Assembly: GCA_963556195.1 (NCBI GenBank)
Contig: OY744525.1
Location: forward strand, 52,859,337 to 52,923,336
DNA length: 64,000 nucleotides
DNA from: Sepiola atlantica
Taxonomy: Eukaryota > Mollusca > Cephalopoda > Sepiida > Sepiolidae
Direction of reading: 5' to 3'
In this document: piece by piece, positions 9,824 through 20,004 of the stretch
Layout: the number at the start of each line of letters is the position of its first letter
How positions within the stretch are numbered: the first letter of the stretch is position 1
The notes under the pieces: generated by a model
What the model was told of the DNA's origin: nothing
Seen by the model: only the letters and a program-made list of their open reading frames with translations
Databases searched by the model: none
Position numbers and translations under genes: made by a program

Positions 9824-9921
9824 CCTTGATTTACCTCATGTCTTTTCAACATTATCAGTAAAAGATAAATAAATATTTATCTTTTACTGATAATGTTGAA
9901 AAGACATGAGGTAAATCAAGG
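9824..9921. repeat. Perfect 98-bp palindrome
   Basis: The 48-base arm 9824-9871 (starting CCTTGATTTACC) is exactly the reverse complement of 9874-9921, with a 2-base spacer AA. I checked it base by base. It lies in the right part of the hAT element. A transcript would fold into a 48-bp perfect hairpin with almost no loop. Confidence 0.97.
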
Positions 9922-10168
9922 CAATATATCTTGTGAACCAATCAATTGGTTAAGAAAATGTTCCCAATGATTGTTATATTTTTCAATAACATAATAGGTT
10001 ACATATGACGATGTCCATATTACAATAATCAAGTTTAGTAATATTACGTATATGAAATTAAATAAAAAGTCAAAAGAGCATTAGCTTATCTCAGTTGTTC
10101 TTTCCTTAGAGAACTTTTATGAAACCTTAGGTTCCGGGAAACTCCAGTTGAGAAACACTGCCTTAAAG

Positions 10169-10800
10169 AATCATCTGAACAAGGTAGAAAACCTCAGATA
10201 CTTTGACATAAATAATAAGAGGCGTTTAATAAGAGATGCAAGTCCATATGGACTAGAAGCTGTCTTCATTAAAATAAAACAGGAGAACAAAACTCCAGCT
10301 GAATTGCTGTTGAAGAACCAATTGAGAACAGCTTTTCACTTGTTGCACCCGAACAAGCTGAACAGAATTGTGTACAACTACAAAATGAAGAAAGGTACTA
10401 AGATTATGACCCTGTTCCGAAAATATGTAAATGATTTAGTCCTCGTGAGGAATTTTGGCCTAGGTAAACAGTCAATGGAAGGCATAATTACGAGGCAGTT
10501 GGGTCATGTCAATTTTGAGGTGGAGACAGAGAGAGGAGTGGCACAGAGACATTCAGCCCAGATCATTAAAAAGATGATCCCATTTCCAGAGGAGGGTGTG
10601 ATTGATGTGAATGATACCGCAAATGACATGCTGACAACCAGTACCAGGGAGTCTTCCAAGGGTGCAGAAGAACCAGAGTTAGTAAATCAGAATAACGTTG
10701 GATCCTATAGACATCGGACAGGAAGCACCGCCTCGTCTTCGGAGATCTAAACATGTGCGGAGACATCCATCTAAATTTAGAGACTACATACATTGATCCA
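10169..10800 (+). pseudogene. Relic K: internally deleted Gypsy pol (RNase H joined to integrase C-terminus)
   Basis: The frame contains an RNase H-like RDASPYGLEAVF. It then jumps to sequence typical of the integrase C-terminal region (TPAELLL, LVRNFGLGKQ, GVAQRHSAQI), with the reverse transcriptase-distal part and the catalytic core missing. The end (RRHPSK-like, near 10750-10790) resembles the last residues of K02A2.6-type Gypsy polyproteins. The same deleted structure recurs at 44029-44536, so the deletion predates the duplication. The first codons of the open frame (10148-10160) come from the hAT terminus, not from the gene. Not functional. Confidence 0.8.
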
Positions 10801-10823
10801 TCTAAAAATGAAGTGGCGTAATA

Positions 10824-11121
10824 TGTGGTCTATCCGAGAAAGGAAAGTTTCTTGAAAAGATAAAAATCTGTGAATTCTCCAAACTGCGAACTGCCTTCTG
10901 CCCCTCTTTCGCTCTCCATTTCACTCAGCTCACTGAGCATTGGCGCTCTTCACAAAAGAGTACAGTTTTTATGCTGCTTTTTGCCCCACCTATGCAAATT
11001 GACTGTCAACCAGAGCCATCTAGCTTTCAAATTCTCCAAACAGCCAATTTGCAAAGGGGGACAACTCTGCTAACCACAGACAGTTAATGAATTAACATTG
11101 TTGTTTTCATTTTCCACTACA
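10824..11121 (-). repeat. 3' LTR of element B
   Basis: 298 bp, nearly identical to 14680-14977; I noticed three or four substitutions (for example ctccatttc versus ctccacttc, aaacagcc versus aaacaacc). The open frame of 67 codons seen in each LTR is a shadow. Confidence 0.92.
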
Positions 11122-11147
11122 TGCCCCCGTGATCTTAAAATCACATC

Positions 11148-13881
11148 TCACCTCGCATAGTCGACCATCCAGACCGGTTGTCTCCTCTCACGATTAGAGC
11201 GTCGCGGGGGTTCTTCCAACGGGGGCTCACCGGCTTCTTCCTCAGCATGTCCATTTGATGGCAGAGAGACACGACGTATGTCAAGCACGTGTCGCGGCAT
11301 CCCGTCAACACTCACATTGTTTACAGACTGTGCATGCGTTACCCTTCCTCGTCCCCAAACGTGTAGTGCATAGAGCTCCCGGTGGCTTGACCCACACTTC
11401 TTCACCAACTGTGATGGATCCTTGTCCCTCTTCACTCATGTTCGTTCTAGCAAGAGGATGACGGCACTCATACCGAAAGACTGACTGATGTGGCACTGAC
11501 TCTTCATCTTGACCACTCTTTGGAGACATGTTGTACCAAAATACCGCCTCTTCTGGTGAGATTCGGCCTCTCTCTGCAACAGCCTTTATGGTTCGGTGAT
11601 GCCTTTCGACAATCCCATTTCCTCCCGGTCGATATGCAGCCCAAAAAAATTGCCGGGTTCCCCACCTGGCACACAGCTCTGCAAAGTCTTCAGAGCGGAA
11701 GGCGGCACCATTATCCAGTAATATCTCCTCCACTGGCCCCCTCTCCAAAAACACCGCCTCCATAGCTCTGCAGATTTCACTCGCAGTTTCCGCTCTCAAC
11801 TTACGCCAGATTGCCACTCTCCCAGGTCCACAGTCGACCATTGACAGGAATATATCGTTCCTATAATGCGTGACGTCAATGGCCAGCCGTTTCCAAGTTT
11901 CAGTCACCTGTAATTCCCCTCTCTCGTGCCTGGATGGGGCAGGGTCAATTGATTGACAGTCTCTGCATTGTTCCACCACCTCTTTAACCGCCTCCTTTGT
12001 CACACTCGGGTTCACCTTTCTTGCAAGAAAAAGTGTCCTCTCTTTCCCAAAGTGGTGCATTTCATGCAGCTCTCTCGCTTCCTCACTAACGGCGCACACA
12101 GACGCGGCATCCTTCTCTTTAAGCCAGGCCTTCTTTACTCGGGTCAGGGCATCTGCTCTGTTCTTTTGAGTTGGGACAAGCGTAACCGACACTCTCAGTC
12201 CAAACTCGCGAATCAAGTCTCTCAAAATCCCGAGCCTATGCTTGATCAGCATCTCAGCTGCTCCCTTGGTCCTTACTCTCCTGTCTCCTGAGACTTCTGA
12301 CTGGATCCAGGAGGCCACTGTGGCCGAGTCCGTTTTCAACTCTGCATTTTTCAAGCCCCACTTTAGAGCCAGGTTCACTCCCTTTGCTGCAGCCTCAAGC
12401 TCTGCAACATTTATGTGGGCATGGTCATTCCTTTTGCGTAGCCAAGCGGCATCCTCCACTGTTGCTCCTCCAATTTCAAGCAGCACACCGAGAGCCAGAG
12501 TGCTAGCATCACACCAGATCACACCTTCTTTGCCCCGTTCGACACGCCATTTTCCTTTGACGGGGTCTTCCACCTTAACCTCCTCCACCACCTCGCGTAT
12601 CAACTGCACAACATCCTCGGTCTGCCTTTTTATATAGCTGCATGCTACTCTGAGCCACCCGCAAATGGGGTAATGGCCAACCAGCTTCCCACATATGGAG
12701 AACAGCTCTCTCTTAGTCAGTCCATCTGAGATATCGGGCACCTCATTACCCCGTCCGAACATCAACGTCCCCTCCTTATTCCTTTGCAGCTTTAGTCCTA
12801 GGGCCGTGCCATTTTCTAGTGGCTCAGGTGGCTTTGCAATCAACCCATATCTTCCAACGTGATTGCTAACACTTTCCCCGGACAGTTTTCCTTCCTCGAC
12901 CAGGATGTCATCAATATATGAGCTTGTGGCCCTCTCCACCTCGTTATTTTTCCCCAGCACTGTTTTCAAAATTGCAGTCATAATTTTGGGTGCAGAACTG
13001 AGCCCAAAACCCAACCTTGTCAAGCAAAAGGTCTGACCCTTGAACTTAACCAGCTGGTACCGCCATAGCCTCTCGTCTATGTGTATCTGGAGGTAGGCTG
13101 ATTTTAGGTCCACAATCTTGCTTGCCCACTCCATCTTCCTCCACTCGCATTACTTCCTCGCAAACGTCGATACCGTCCCCTGTGTGGCAAGCAATATGCT
13201 GGTTTAGCTCTCTGTAGTCCAATACTGGCCTAACCTTCCCTTTGGTGGGCCGGACTACTGCCATGAGTGGTAGGACTCTGTCTGCTTCCCCGGACCATGG
13301 TACAAGGATACCTTCCTCAATCCACCTCGCTATCTCTTTCTCAAATTCAGCCCTTGTGTCACCATTCAGAGTACTTTCGTAGCACCCAACTTGATTTTTA
13401 GTATTGGCGGCTCTGAAACCCAACGCCATTCCACCGTCCACTTATCTCCATCAAAACTGGCCTGAAAGTCTTTGTCTTTGATTTGGCACGGTTCCGCCTT
13501 CTTGGGTTTAACACTCTCCATCCCTGCCAATCCGACTGGGCACTTGCATCTAAATGTGATCATGCCCATGCTAAACATAGCACCCCCTAGTCGATCGATG
13601 ACATCCAGGCCCAACACAACATCAACACCTGCAACAAGCCGCTCCATCACAATTGCCCTCACCTCAAGTTCGGTCTCTCTCACTATTATTCTCACAGTGC
13701 ACATTCCTCGGCACATCACCTCACGGCCATCAACCGCCCTCACACTGGTCGTTCCATGCCAAGATTTAGCAACATCCGTTGTCACCAACGTGGTCGTGCA
13801 GCCGGTATTAACCAGGGCTTTGGCTCTCTTCCCGTTTGCGGTGACCTCCACCTGTGGTAATGCAGTCCTATGCGCCGTCAC
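11148..13881 (-). pseudogene. Element B pro-pol with three frameshifts
   Basis: Order on the minus strand: protease from 13881, with the active-site triplet NTGC instead of the usual D-T/S-G; reverse transcriptase with VLDYRELN (about 13200), DLKSAYLQ (about 13100) and the catalytic SYIDDIL (about 12910); RNase H with WCDAST, VAELEA and KTDSAT; integrase with a CRDCQSIDPAP zinc-site end, AIDVTHY, LLDNGAAF and GIVERHH, giving D, D and E. The longest piece is 11305-13134. The frame breaks near 13390, near 13150 and near 11355, the last in a GGGG run; between breaks the protein is well preserved. The C-terminal piece (11148-11355) is basic (RRSNRERRQ). The breaks could be decay or consensus errors. 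Confidence 0.85.
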
Positions 13882-13924
13882 TTGATAGGGGGGGGGGGGT
13901 AGCCACTGGCGCTATGGCACCCCT

Positions 13925-14647
13925 CTAATCGTTTCCCTGTATCGTGCAGGTTCGGCTGATATGCCCAGTTTGTCCACAACGGAAACAGGTTATGCCAGGC
14001 TTAGGTTCTCGGCAGTCCCGTACAAAATGAGGCCCCTGGCATCGAAAACATTTCACTGGGGCTTTTCCAGGTGACCGCTCCCACGAGAGATTCTCCTTAA
14101 CTGCAGACTTCCCTCCCATCAGGCTTACACTCGCGGTTGCCTCCAACTGGTGACTCTTCTTTGTCAGCACCCTGGCATGGGTCAGCACTTCATCCATGTT
14201 CATGCTCTCGATCATTGTCAGTCTCTGCAGCTCTGTGGACACACTATCAGGAAGACCAGTCACAAACGTCATTTTCACCGTTTTTTCAAGGCTCATCCAT
14301 GCATAACCCGCCAGTCCCGCTAGCCTCCGGATCTCCGTCGCAAAGACATCTACTGGCTCCCCTGTCCATGTGATCCTGCGCATTTTGCTATAGGCGTCGA
14401 AAACGCTTTCTGCGAAAGCGGTCTTTAGTCTTGCTTCTATCAAATCTGCACTGTCTTGTTCAGCGTCATTCATTTCCAGGTAGACCGAAAGTGCATTTCC
14501 TTCCAAATATAATGGAATCATGGTTGCCACATCTTCAATTTTCTGCAATTTTGCGACCATCTTCAATTTAGACAGCCATCGCACTACGTCTCCATCACCA
14601 GCGTACGCCCTCAATACATCACTGCTTAATTTGATTCTGTCACCCAT
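13925..14647 (-). CDS. Gag of element B, 240 codons
   Basis: A complete frame starts 33 bp inside the 5' LTR and stops TAG at 13925. A helical capsid-like region (residues about 1-190; DVVRWLSKLKMVAKLQ near the start) is followed by two CCHC knuckles at the C-terminus: CFRCQGPHFVRDC and CFRCGQTGHISRTC, both with all four ligands. It should package the element RNA in cytoplasmic particles. Protease follows in another frame after a run of 10 G (about 13890), so pol would need frameshifting or a separate start. The gag itself shows no break. Confidence 0.85.
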   Translation of the reverse strand: MGDRIKLSSDVLRAYAGDGDVVRWLSKLKMVAKLQKIEDVATMIPLYLEGNALSVYLEMNDAEQDSADLIEARLKTAFAESVFDAYSKMRRITWTGEPVDVFATEIRRLAGLAGYAWMSLEKTVKMTFVTGLPDSVSTELQRLTMIESMNMDEVLTHARVLTKKSHQLEATASVSLMGGKSAVKENLSWERSPGKAPVKCFRCQGPHFVRDCREPKPGITCFRCGQTGHISRTCTIQGND

Positions 14648-14679
14648 CCTGTTATGTAGGTAGGCCGCCGGAAATAGCT

Positions 14680-14977
14680 TGTGGTCTATCCGAGAAAGGA
14701 AAGTTTCTTGAAAAGATAAAAATCTGTGAATTCTCCAAACTGCGAACTGCCTTCTGCCCCTCTTTCGCTCTCCACTTCACTCAGCTCACTGAGCATTGGC
14801 GCTCTTCACAAAAGAGTACAGTTTTTATGCTGCTTTTTGCCCCACCTATGCAAATTGACTGTCAACCAGAGCCATCTAGCTTTCAAATTCTCCAAACAAC
14901 CAATTTGCAAAGGGGGACAACTCTGCTAACCACAGACAGTCAATGAATTAACATTGTTGTTTTCATTTTCCACTACA
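14680..14977 (-). repeat. 5' LTR of element B
   Basis: It is paired with 10824-11121 and flanked by the TAATA duplicate at 14978-14982. I could not recognise the primer site between the LTR and the gag start (begins AGCTATTTCCGG on the minus strand). Confidence 0.9.
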
Positions 14978-15059
14978 TAATATATATCAAGGATGTGAGT
15001 TGTCATCCTTAAAGCAGAAAACTTAAGTCGAAATTATAGCCCTTGTATGACAGTTGTTT
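14978..15059 (+). repeat. Remnant of relic K 3' LTR (split by elements B and D)
   Basis: It matches 44877-44948 (ggatgtgagttgtc, cttaaagcagaaaactt). In the 44-kb copy this sequence begins TGTAATATATATTAAGG right after a purine tract (aaaaatggaggga), as expected for a 3' LTR start. The same LTR appears to resume after element D at 19093. Confidence 0.6.
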
Positions 15060-15229
15060 TGTAGCAGCCATCATGCGGGTCCTCGAGGTAAAAGAGTGTG
15101 GTCACGCAGTGTGGTGGGATTGGAAACATGGCTTCAAGCTGTTCGGGAAACAACAAGATTTCAACGCAACTCTGCTCCCCGGAAAGATGTAAACGAGGCG
15201 CAATTAATCATCCGAGTTCATGCCTTGCT

Positions 15230-18200
15230 TCTTAATCCAGGTTGCTCCTGTACCATATTGAGCGCAAGGTTATGCTGTACCGTGAGCAAGAGGAGAATTA
15301 AAATTACAATGATAAATGTCGAGACACAGGTGTGCTGTGGCGTGGCGTTGGTAAGGATTTGCACAAACTCTGGTGTATTTGCTGAAGTCAATGTCCTGGT
15401 GATGCTGAAAGACATACTGGGCTTCGACCTACTGCTCGGATATGACGCTATCAAGGCACTGGGTGGTGTTCTCATTACACCAACTGGGATTGTGAAATTC
15501 CCTAAGGCACGACTATGTGTCGCACTTTGAGTTGATTTGCCAGACTTCAAGATAAGGTTGGAGCAACACCAGAAGCTCAAAATTGTGTTGCTGAAATGGA
15601 CGGAAAACAACATACCAACCCAGCTACAGAATGGTGTTACAGAATACCCCGTGGCCACGAACGTTAGGGTTGCGTATGAACAAAAGCGTGTTGTCTGGAT
15701 AAAAGATGGCTGGTTGATCCTGTACCCCAATCAAGAGCTTGGAGCTCCTCGAGGTCTTATCCCTTTAATGACAGTGGTACAACATAACAAGTCAAAGGTG
15801 CGACCAGCCATGGACTACCGTGAGCTCAATCAATATATAGAGGCTTACACGGCTGATGCCGATGTATGTGCAAGCAAGTTGAGTGAGTGGCGCAAGAAAA
15901 GTCGAATGTATACTTGCTGTATTTGAGGTAGGCCTATCTGCAGATGCGGATCGACAAAACTTTATGGCCATTCCAGATGGTGGTATTTCTCACAAGACAT
16001 ACTTCCTAACAAAATTGGGTTTTTGGTTGAATGTAGCGCTGCAGATCATGAAGACCATTGTCAGTGCTGTGTTATCCCAGGAGAAAACTGTCAGAAAGGT
16101 GATATTGGCTTGACTCAATGACATTTATATCAATGAAGATGACAAGTCAGCGATGCACATCCAAGCGAAATTGGCAGAATTTGGCCTGAAGTACAAGGAC
16201 CAAGTGCAGCTTTGAGATGGAGCACTGTTAAAATCGAGGGCTGTGTCCCCCCGATTATAAACGTGTTCGTATAATCAAGCAATGTTGCATGCAAAGACAG
16301 AGTAATAATTAACAAACAAGATGAGGTAGTTCAAATAACGTTTATTGAACGTGTGTGTACGTGGAATGATGAAGTGTGTGATGTATGCATGTGTGTCGAT
16401 GGCAAAACAGTTCTTGAAAAAGGTATAAGAAGAAATGAATCTGGTGTGAGGAAAGTTTTTGAAAGCCGTACACAAAGAAAATGAGTTGAGAACTCTTACC
16501 GTTGTTTGACCACGTGTTGACGGAAGAAACGTGTGTTGGTAATTGTTATGCCGAGACCAGTTCAAGAGAAAAGCGTGAGACGAAACGCTAGTGTATTAGC
16601 GTCGTTCTGCCGAGGCCAATTGACCAGAAGAGAAGAGAGAGAGACGGAGCACCAGTGTCGTTCTGTCGAGGCTTGTTGACAAGAGAAGTGGGAATTTCCG
16701 TTTGCACCTGGTGTTATAGTCCGAAGGGCAGATAACTCTGGTGTCGCTTTACAGCGCCACCTGTCGGTGAAAAAGCGACACCTAACGGCCAACCGGTGTA
16801 GTTATGTTTTGAAAGGAGAAGGTAACTGCTACAGCACGCATGCTCGGCCTAGACGTCAGGGGGAGGGTGCACCCTGCGATGGAGACGAGGAAATGTGAGC
16901 TTTGCCATCCCTAAATTTCTCACAAGACGGACCTTTTTTTAGTTTTGCAGAAAACTCATGGGACACCCGCCAGTGTGTGACTGGCTTCGCATGGCAGTGG
17001 GCGTAATAAAATGCAGGGCAAATGCGGTAACCAAAGGATGGAACTATTAAACAAGTGATACCATTCTCGCATGAATGATTACAGAAAGTGTTGAGAGAGC
17101 AACACATGAGGACCTGGCCTGATAAAAGTGGTGTTTCAATGGAGAAGAAATGGGTCGATGTCAGTTTACTAGCATTGGGAGTCCTGTTGGGGAAAGATGG
17201 ATCCATGTTTTTAGGACGCTTGTTGGTTGCACCCTGTAAACAATGCCCAGCATATCAACCTGAGTTAGATGCTGTGATGACAGGCATTAATTTAGCGCTA
17301 CACTGGCAAGCAAAAAGGTTGCACCTGCATACTGATCCCTTTGTGTCTATGCTGACAACACAAAGGTTAGACACCTTAAAGAATCTAGTCTCCGAGCATG
17401 ACCTGGTAGTCAGCGAAACATTGGTCTCATCATACTGCAACCTTGCCGTCCAGCTGACACGAGGTCTATGCAAATGGTACAATGCCATGAAGATGAGTAC
17501 CAAGCCCATTAGACAAACATGTACTGCTACAGTGAGCGCAATTTCCAGCAGTAGAAAGAAGACATCCACATGCAGAACGAACATCCAAGAGTCAAGAGGG
17601 CTCTGTATTTCGTGAGACGTGTAGACCTAGCAGTGGCCAAATCAATGGTCAAACAACTCAGCAAGTACTGTGAGATGTGTCATCAATTTATCCAGTAGCG
17701 CGGTGGCAAAATGGATGGTTAGAAGCAAGTGACGCATGGCAAAGGGTTGGAATGGATATCACCCATTATAATAGCAACCACTTTCTTCTAATCGACTGTG
17801 GACACACCCGTTTTGTGGTTTGGCTATCAATTGCACAACAAGACTGGCAAGCGTTATTCGATAACTATTGTCTGTCTTTTACGAAAGGGGAGCACCACAT
17901 GGGATTTTATCCGATAACGACCCATCCTTTTGCAGCCAGCAAGTTTTTATGTGAATGGCGAGTTCAATTGCAGCTATGATGTGCATATGTACAATGGGGC
18001 AATGGCATCGTGGATAGAAGCCACCACAGCATAAACACGATTGCTGCCAGGAAGAAGTGCTCCATTGGGAAACAGCATACTGTTACAATGTTACGCCAAA
18101 AGATGGTGTGTCCCTAGCAACTGCACCTGCGAATGCCATCTACACATACCAGGCTCAAGTAAAAGGAATCGACCTTGTGCAGTTACTTGATGAAGAGAAA

Positions 18201-18730
18201 ATGGGCAGGCCATATGATGTAGGAGATTATGTCTGGGTGAAACCGTCAAGCTGCCGATGTACTACCAAATTCAAACAGGGGCAATTGACTGGCACGGTCA
18301 GTCAGCAATCTGTCCTGGTTGATGGGATCCCACGTCAAATATGCAATCTCCGCCCTGCTTTGGAAAGAGATCATTCAACCACTAGGGAAAATGATAAGGA
18401 AAGGAATGAGTCGTCTGGCACTGAACTATTAATAGGCAGCACCAGTAATCCTCGTGAGAATGGAGCCGTGAATTCGGAAGCAGAAACTTGGGACAATACG
18501 CAAGCAGAAACTTTGTCAGATGATTCAGAAGCAGAAACTTTGTTGGGCGATTCAGAAGCAGTAACTGGGGTACATGTCCCACTTCGAAGAAGCGCACAAA
18601 TCAAAAGGCCACCACCACCCTGCATCATGTGTGATCAAAAGATCAGGTGGGAGTGTAGCAGCCATCATGCGGGTGCACGACGTAAAAGAGTGAGGGTCAC
18701 GCTGTGTGTTGTTGATCAGGGATTGAACTA
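15230..18730 (+). pseudogene. Element D pol pseudogene
   Basis: Recognisable pieces in order: protease C-terminus (DILGFDLLLGYDAIKALGG, about 15415-15470); reverse transcriptase N-half (PLMTVVQ, VRPAMDYRELNQY, about 15755-15835); RT core (TKLGFWLNVALQIM, about 16010); a degraded YIDD box (LNDIYINEDD after a stop, about 16115); after the solo LTR, an RNase H fragment (ELDAVMTGINLALHW, about 17265); integrase (GMDITHY, about 17753; LIDCGHTRFVVW); and a 224-codon C-terminal frame 18057-18731. That frame includes an acidic repeat (SEAETLSDDSEAETLLGDSE) and the motif CIMCDQKIRWEC. Many stops and frameshifts make it non-functional. Confidence 0.8.
16226..16833 (-). mobile_element. Solo LTR of the 820-4481 family
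   Basis: The reverse complement reads TGTAGCAGTTACC ... TTTTAACA and aligns along its length with the LTR at 820-1483, with substitutions and small deletions (608 versus 664 bp). The 4-bp target duplicate GCAC flanks it at 16222-16225 and 16834-16837. The paralogous element E has no insertion there (around 45945), which confirms the borders. It is older than the full element at 820-4481. Confidence 0.93.
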
Positions 18731-19092
18731 AGAGTGTACTGCTTACAAGATAGAATCTTGTTATTTTTATGCAATGACAAGAGTTCACTTATGCAAATGA
18801 GCATTGTTTTGCATCAGCGAATTCTTGTTGAAATAAAAAGAGTAGAAACTTTTCTCCTGAGAGACGAGAAGTATTGACGTGACGTAATAGGACCACGTCG
18901 AGTGATGAGCGCGAGAAAAAATTGAGTTGGCGTCGTTTGTGTCTGTTACTCGATTGACGAAATTATTTGAGAATCAAACTTTTTGAGAGTTTGTGTCGTC
19001 GTGTTTTAGAAAATTGTTAATACAATTCGAGAGTCAGACTTTTTATTTATTTATTTATTTATGTTTGTTGTGTGTGCGCATTTACGACTACA
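18655..19092 (+). repeat. 3' LTR of element D
   Basis: It starts TGTAGCAGCC right after the purine tract aggtgggag and ends CGACTACA. Its first part is also read as the tail of the pol frame, which stops at 18731. Confidence 0.75.
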
Positions 19093-19246
19093 TTTTTTAT
19101 CTTGCCTAGGGGGCGCTTGTGTTTTGGTTTTTGTTAAAAATAAAGGCGGGACGTGAGCAGAATTTGCTTCGTTAACCATGTTTAGTTTGTGTTTCCATTC
19201 TAATTAAATCAGAATAATTATTTTTCTTTTAGCGCACATGGGTCAC
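19093..19246 (+). repeat. Continuation of relic K 3' LTR
   Basis: It matches 49985-50140, which is likewise split from the upstream part by element E and the Merlin transposon. It contains gttaaaaataaaggcggg, with an AATAAA signal. No gene. Confidence 0.5.
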
Positions 19247-19628
19247 AAATGAGTATTTATTTACTCCTCTCCAGGAGTTAGGCACAAGGTCAGTTTTATC
19301 TTACTCCCACAAGGTAAGATGTGACCCAAGGTCGGGTCGGGAAAGTGAGGTTTGAAAAGCCATGCCGAGAAGGTGAGCACTCTGGCCATTAAAAAATACC
19401 TGGGCAGCCCCATCGGCATTCCCCGGTAGGGGCGCCTCTGGTAGTAAGCAATAAACTTACTCCTCCCCAAAGAGGGGAGGCGAAGCCTGGGAGGGTGGAC
19501 CTCTAGAACTGCACAGGACAGACCCATAGACCGGCGTAAATCAAGCCCCGAAGGCCAAGACAATACCAGTCTATGGGGTGCAGTATCCATCGGAACAGAT
19601 ACTACACTTTGATCTTAGCCAAAAGGCC
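19247..19628 (-). repeat. U2 snRNA-headed structured repeat, copy 1
   Basis: On the minus strand the unit begins at 19628 with GGCCTTTTGGCTAAGATC, AAAGTGTAGTATCTGTTC (36 nt), which equals about nt 11-46 of U2 snRNA including the branch-site-pairing GTAGTA. The rest (about 345 nt) is not U2. It holds potential stems: cctcccc/ggggagg at 19462-19480, gtaag/cttac at 19444-19460, catagaccgg/ccagtctatg at about 19529-19576, and a terminal gagta/tactc at 19251-19266. It sits head-to-tail with copy 2 with no gap. I infer a SINE-like or satellite-like repeat with an snRNA-derived head; it is not a U2 gene, as the Sm site and 3' stems are absent. Confidence 0.85.
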
Positions 19629-19996
19629 AAATGAGTATTTATTTACTCCTCTCCAGGAGTTAGGCACAAGGCCAGTTTTATCTTACTCCCACAAGTAAGA
19701 TGTGACCCACAGTCGGGTCGGGAAAGTGGGGTTTGAAAAGCCAGCGCCCGAGAGGTGAGCACTATGGCCATTAAAAATTGCCTAGGCAGCCCCGTCGGCA
19801 TTCCCTGGTAGGAGCGCCTCAGGTAGTAAGCAATAAACTTACTCCTCCCCAAAGCGGGGAGGCGAAGCCTGGGAGGGTGGACCTCCTAGAACTGCACAGG
19901 ACAGACCCATAGACTACCGTAAATCAAGCCCCGAAGGCCAAGACAATACCAGTATGGGGTGCAGTATCCATCGGAACAGATACTACACTTTGATCA
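19629..19996 (-). repeat. U2 snRNA-headed structured repeat, copy 2
   Basis: It is about 90 percent similar to copy 1 by eye. The U2 part reads to actacactttgatc (U2 nt about 20 onward), then switches to unrelated sequence aagagtagct, so its extreme 5' end is lost. Its 3' tail abuts the U2 head of copy 1 at 19628/19629. Confidence 0.85.
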
Positions 19997-20004
19997 AGAG
20001 TAGC

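Larger units (their letters stand above)
4877..10160. mobile_element. Non-autonomous hAT-type DNA transposon, interrupted by element A
   Basis: The left terminus is CAGGGTTTCTCAACC (4877) and the right terminus, read inward, is CAGTGTTTCTCAACTGG (ending 10160). These fit the CAG-type terminal inverted repeats of hAT elements. Imperfect 8-bp target duplicates flank them: ccctaaag at 4869-4876 and ccttaaag at 10161-10168. Without the nested Gypsy (5021-9610) the element is only about 0.7 kb and has no transposase. It contains the perfect palindrome at 9824-9921. A fragment of its right end recurs at 43839-44020 beside the same flanking sequence. Confidence 0.85.
10824..14977 (-). mobile_element. 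Element B: LTR retrotransposon with lightly broken pol
   Basis: Two 298-bp LTRs (10824-11121 and 14680-14977) start TGTGGTCTATCC and end TTCCACTACA. The 5-bp target duplicate is TAATA (10819-10823 and 14978-14982). The paralogous block at 44867-44895 shows the empty site, reading straight through gtaatatatattaagg. Coding is on the minus strand: a gag frame, then protease-RT-RNase H-integrase in shifted frames. Elements C, D and E belong to the same broad lineage (DYRELN and YIDD motifs, CQSIDPAP integrase signature). I infer Ty3/Gypsy, but the RNase H looks retroviral-like, so the clade needs a tree. Confidence 0.92.
15060..19092 (+). mobile_element. Element D: decayed relative of element C
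   Basis: It starts TGTAGCAGCCATCATGCGGG (15060), and the same sequence starts its 3' LTR at 18655. The 5' LTR is cut short and joined directly to the protease region, so gag and the leader are deleted. Element E at 44949 shows the same junction, so the deletion predates duplication. A solo LTR (16226-16833) interrupts the reverse transcriptase. It lies inside the relic K LTR, with T-rich flanks too simple to call a target duplicate. Confidence 0.8.

Noticed and set aside
19261..19590. Minus-strand frames in the U2-headed repeats (also 19643-19852 and 50123-50485)
   Set aside because: Translations of a structured non-coding repeat; the frames differ in length and end with each copy.
19594..19628. 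A genuine U2 snRNA gene
   Set aside because: Only about nt 11-46 are present; the Sm site and 3' stem-loops are absent.
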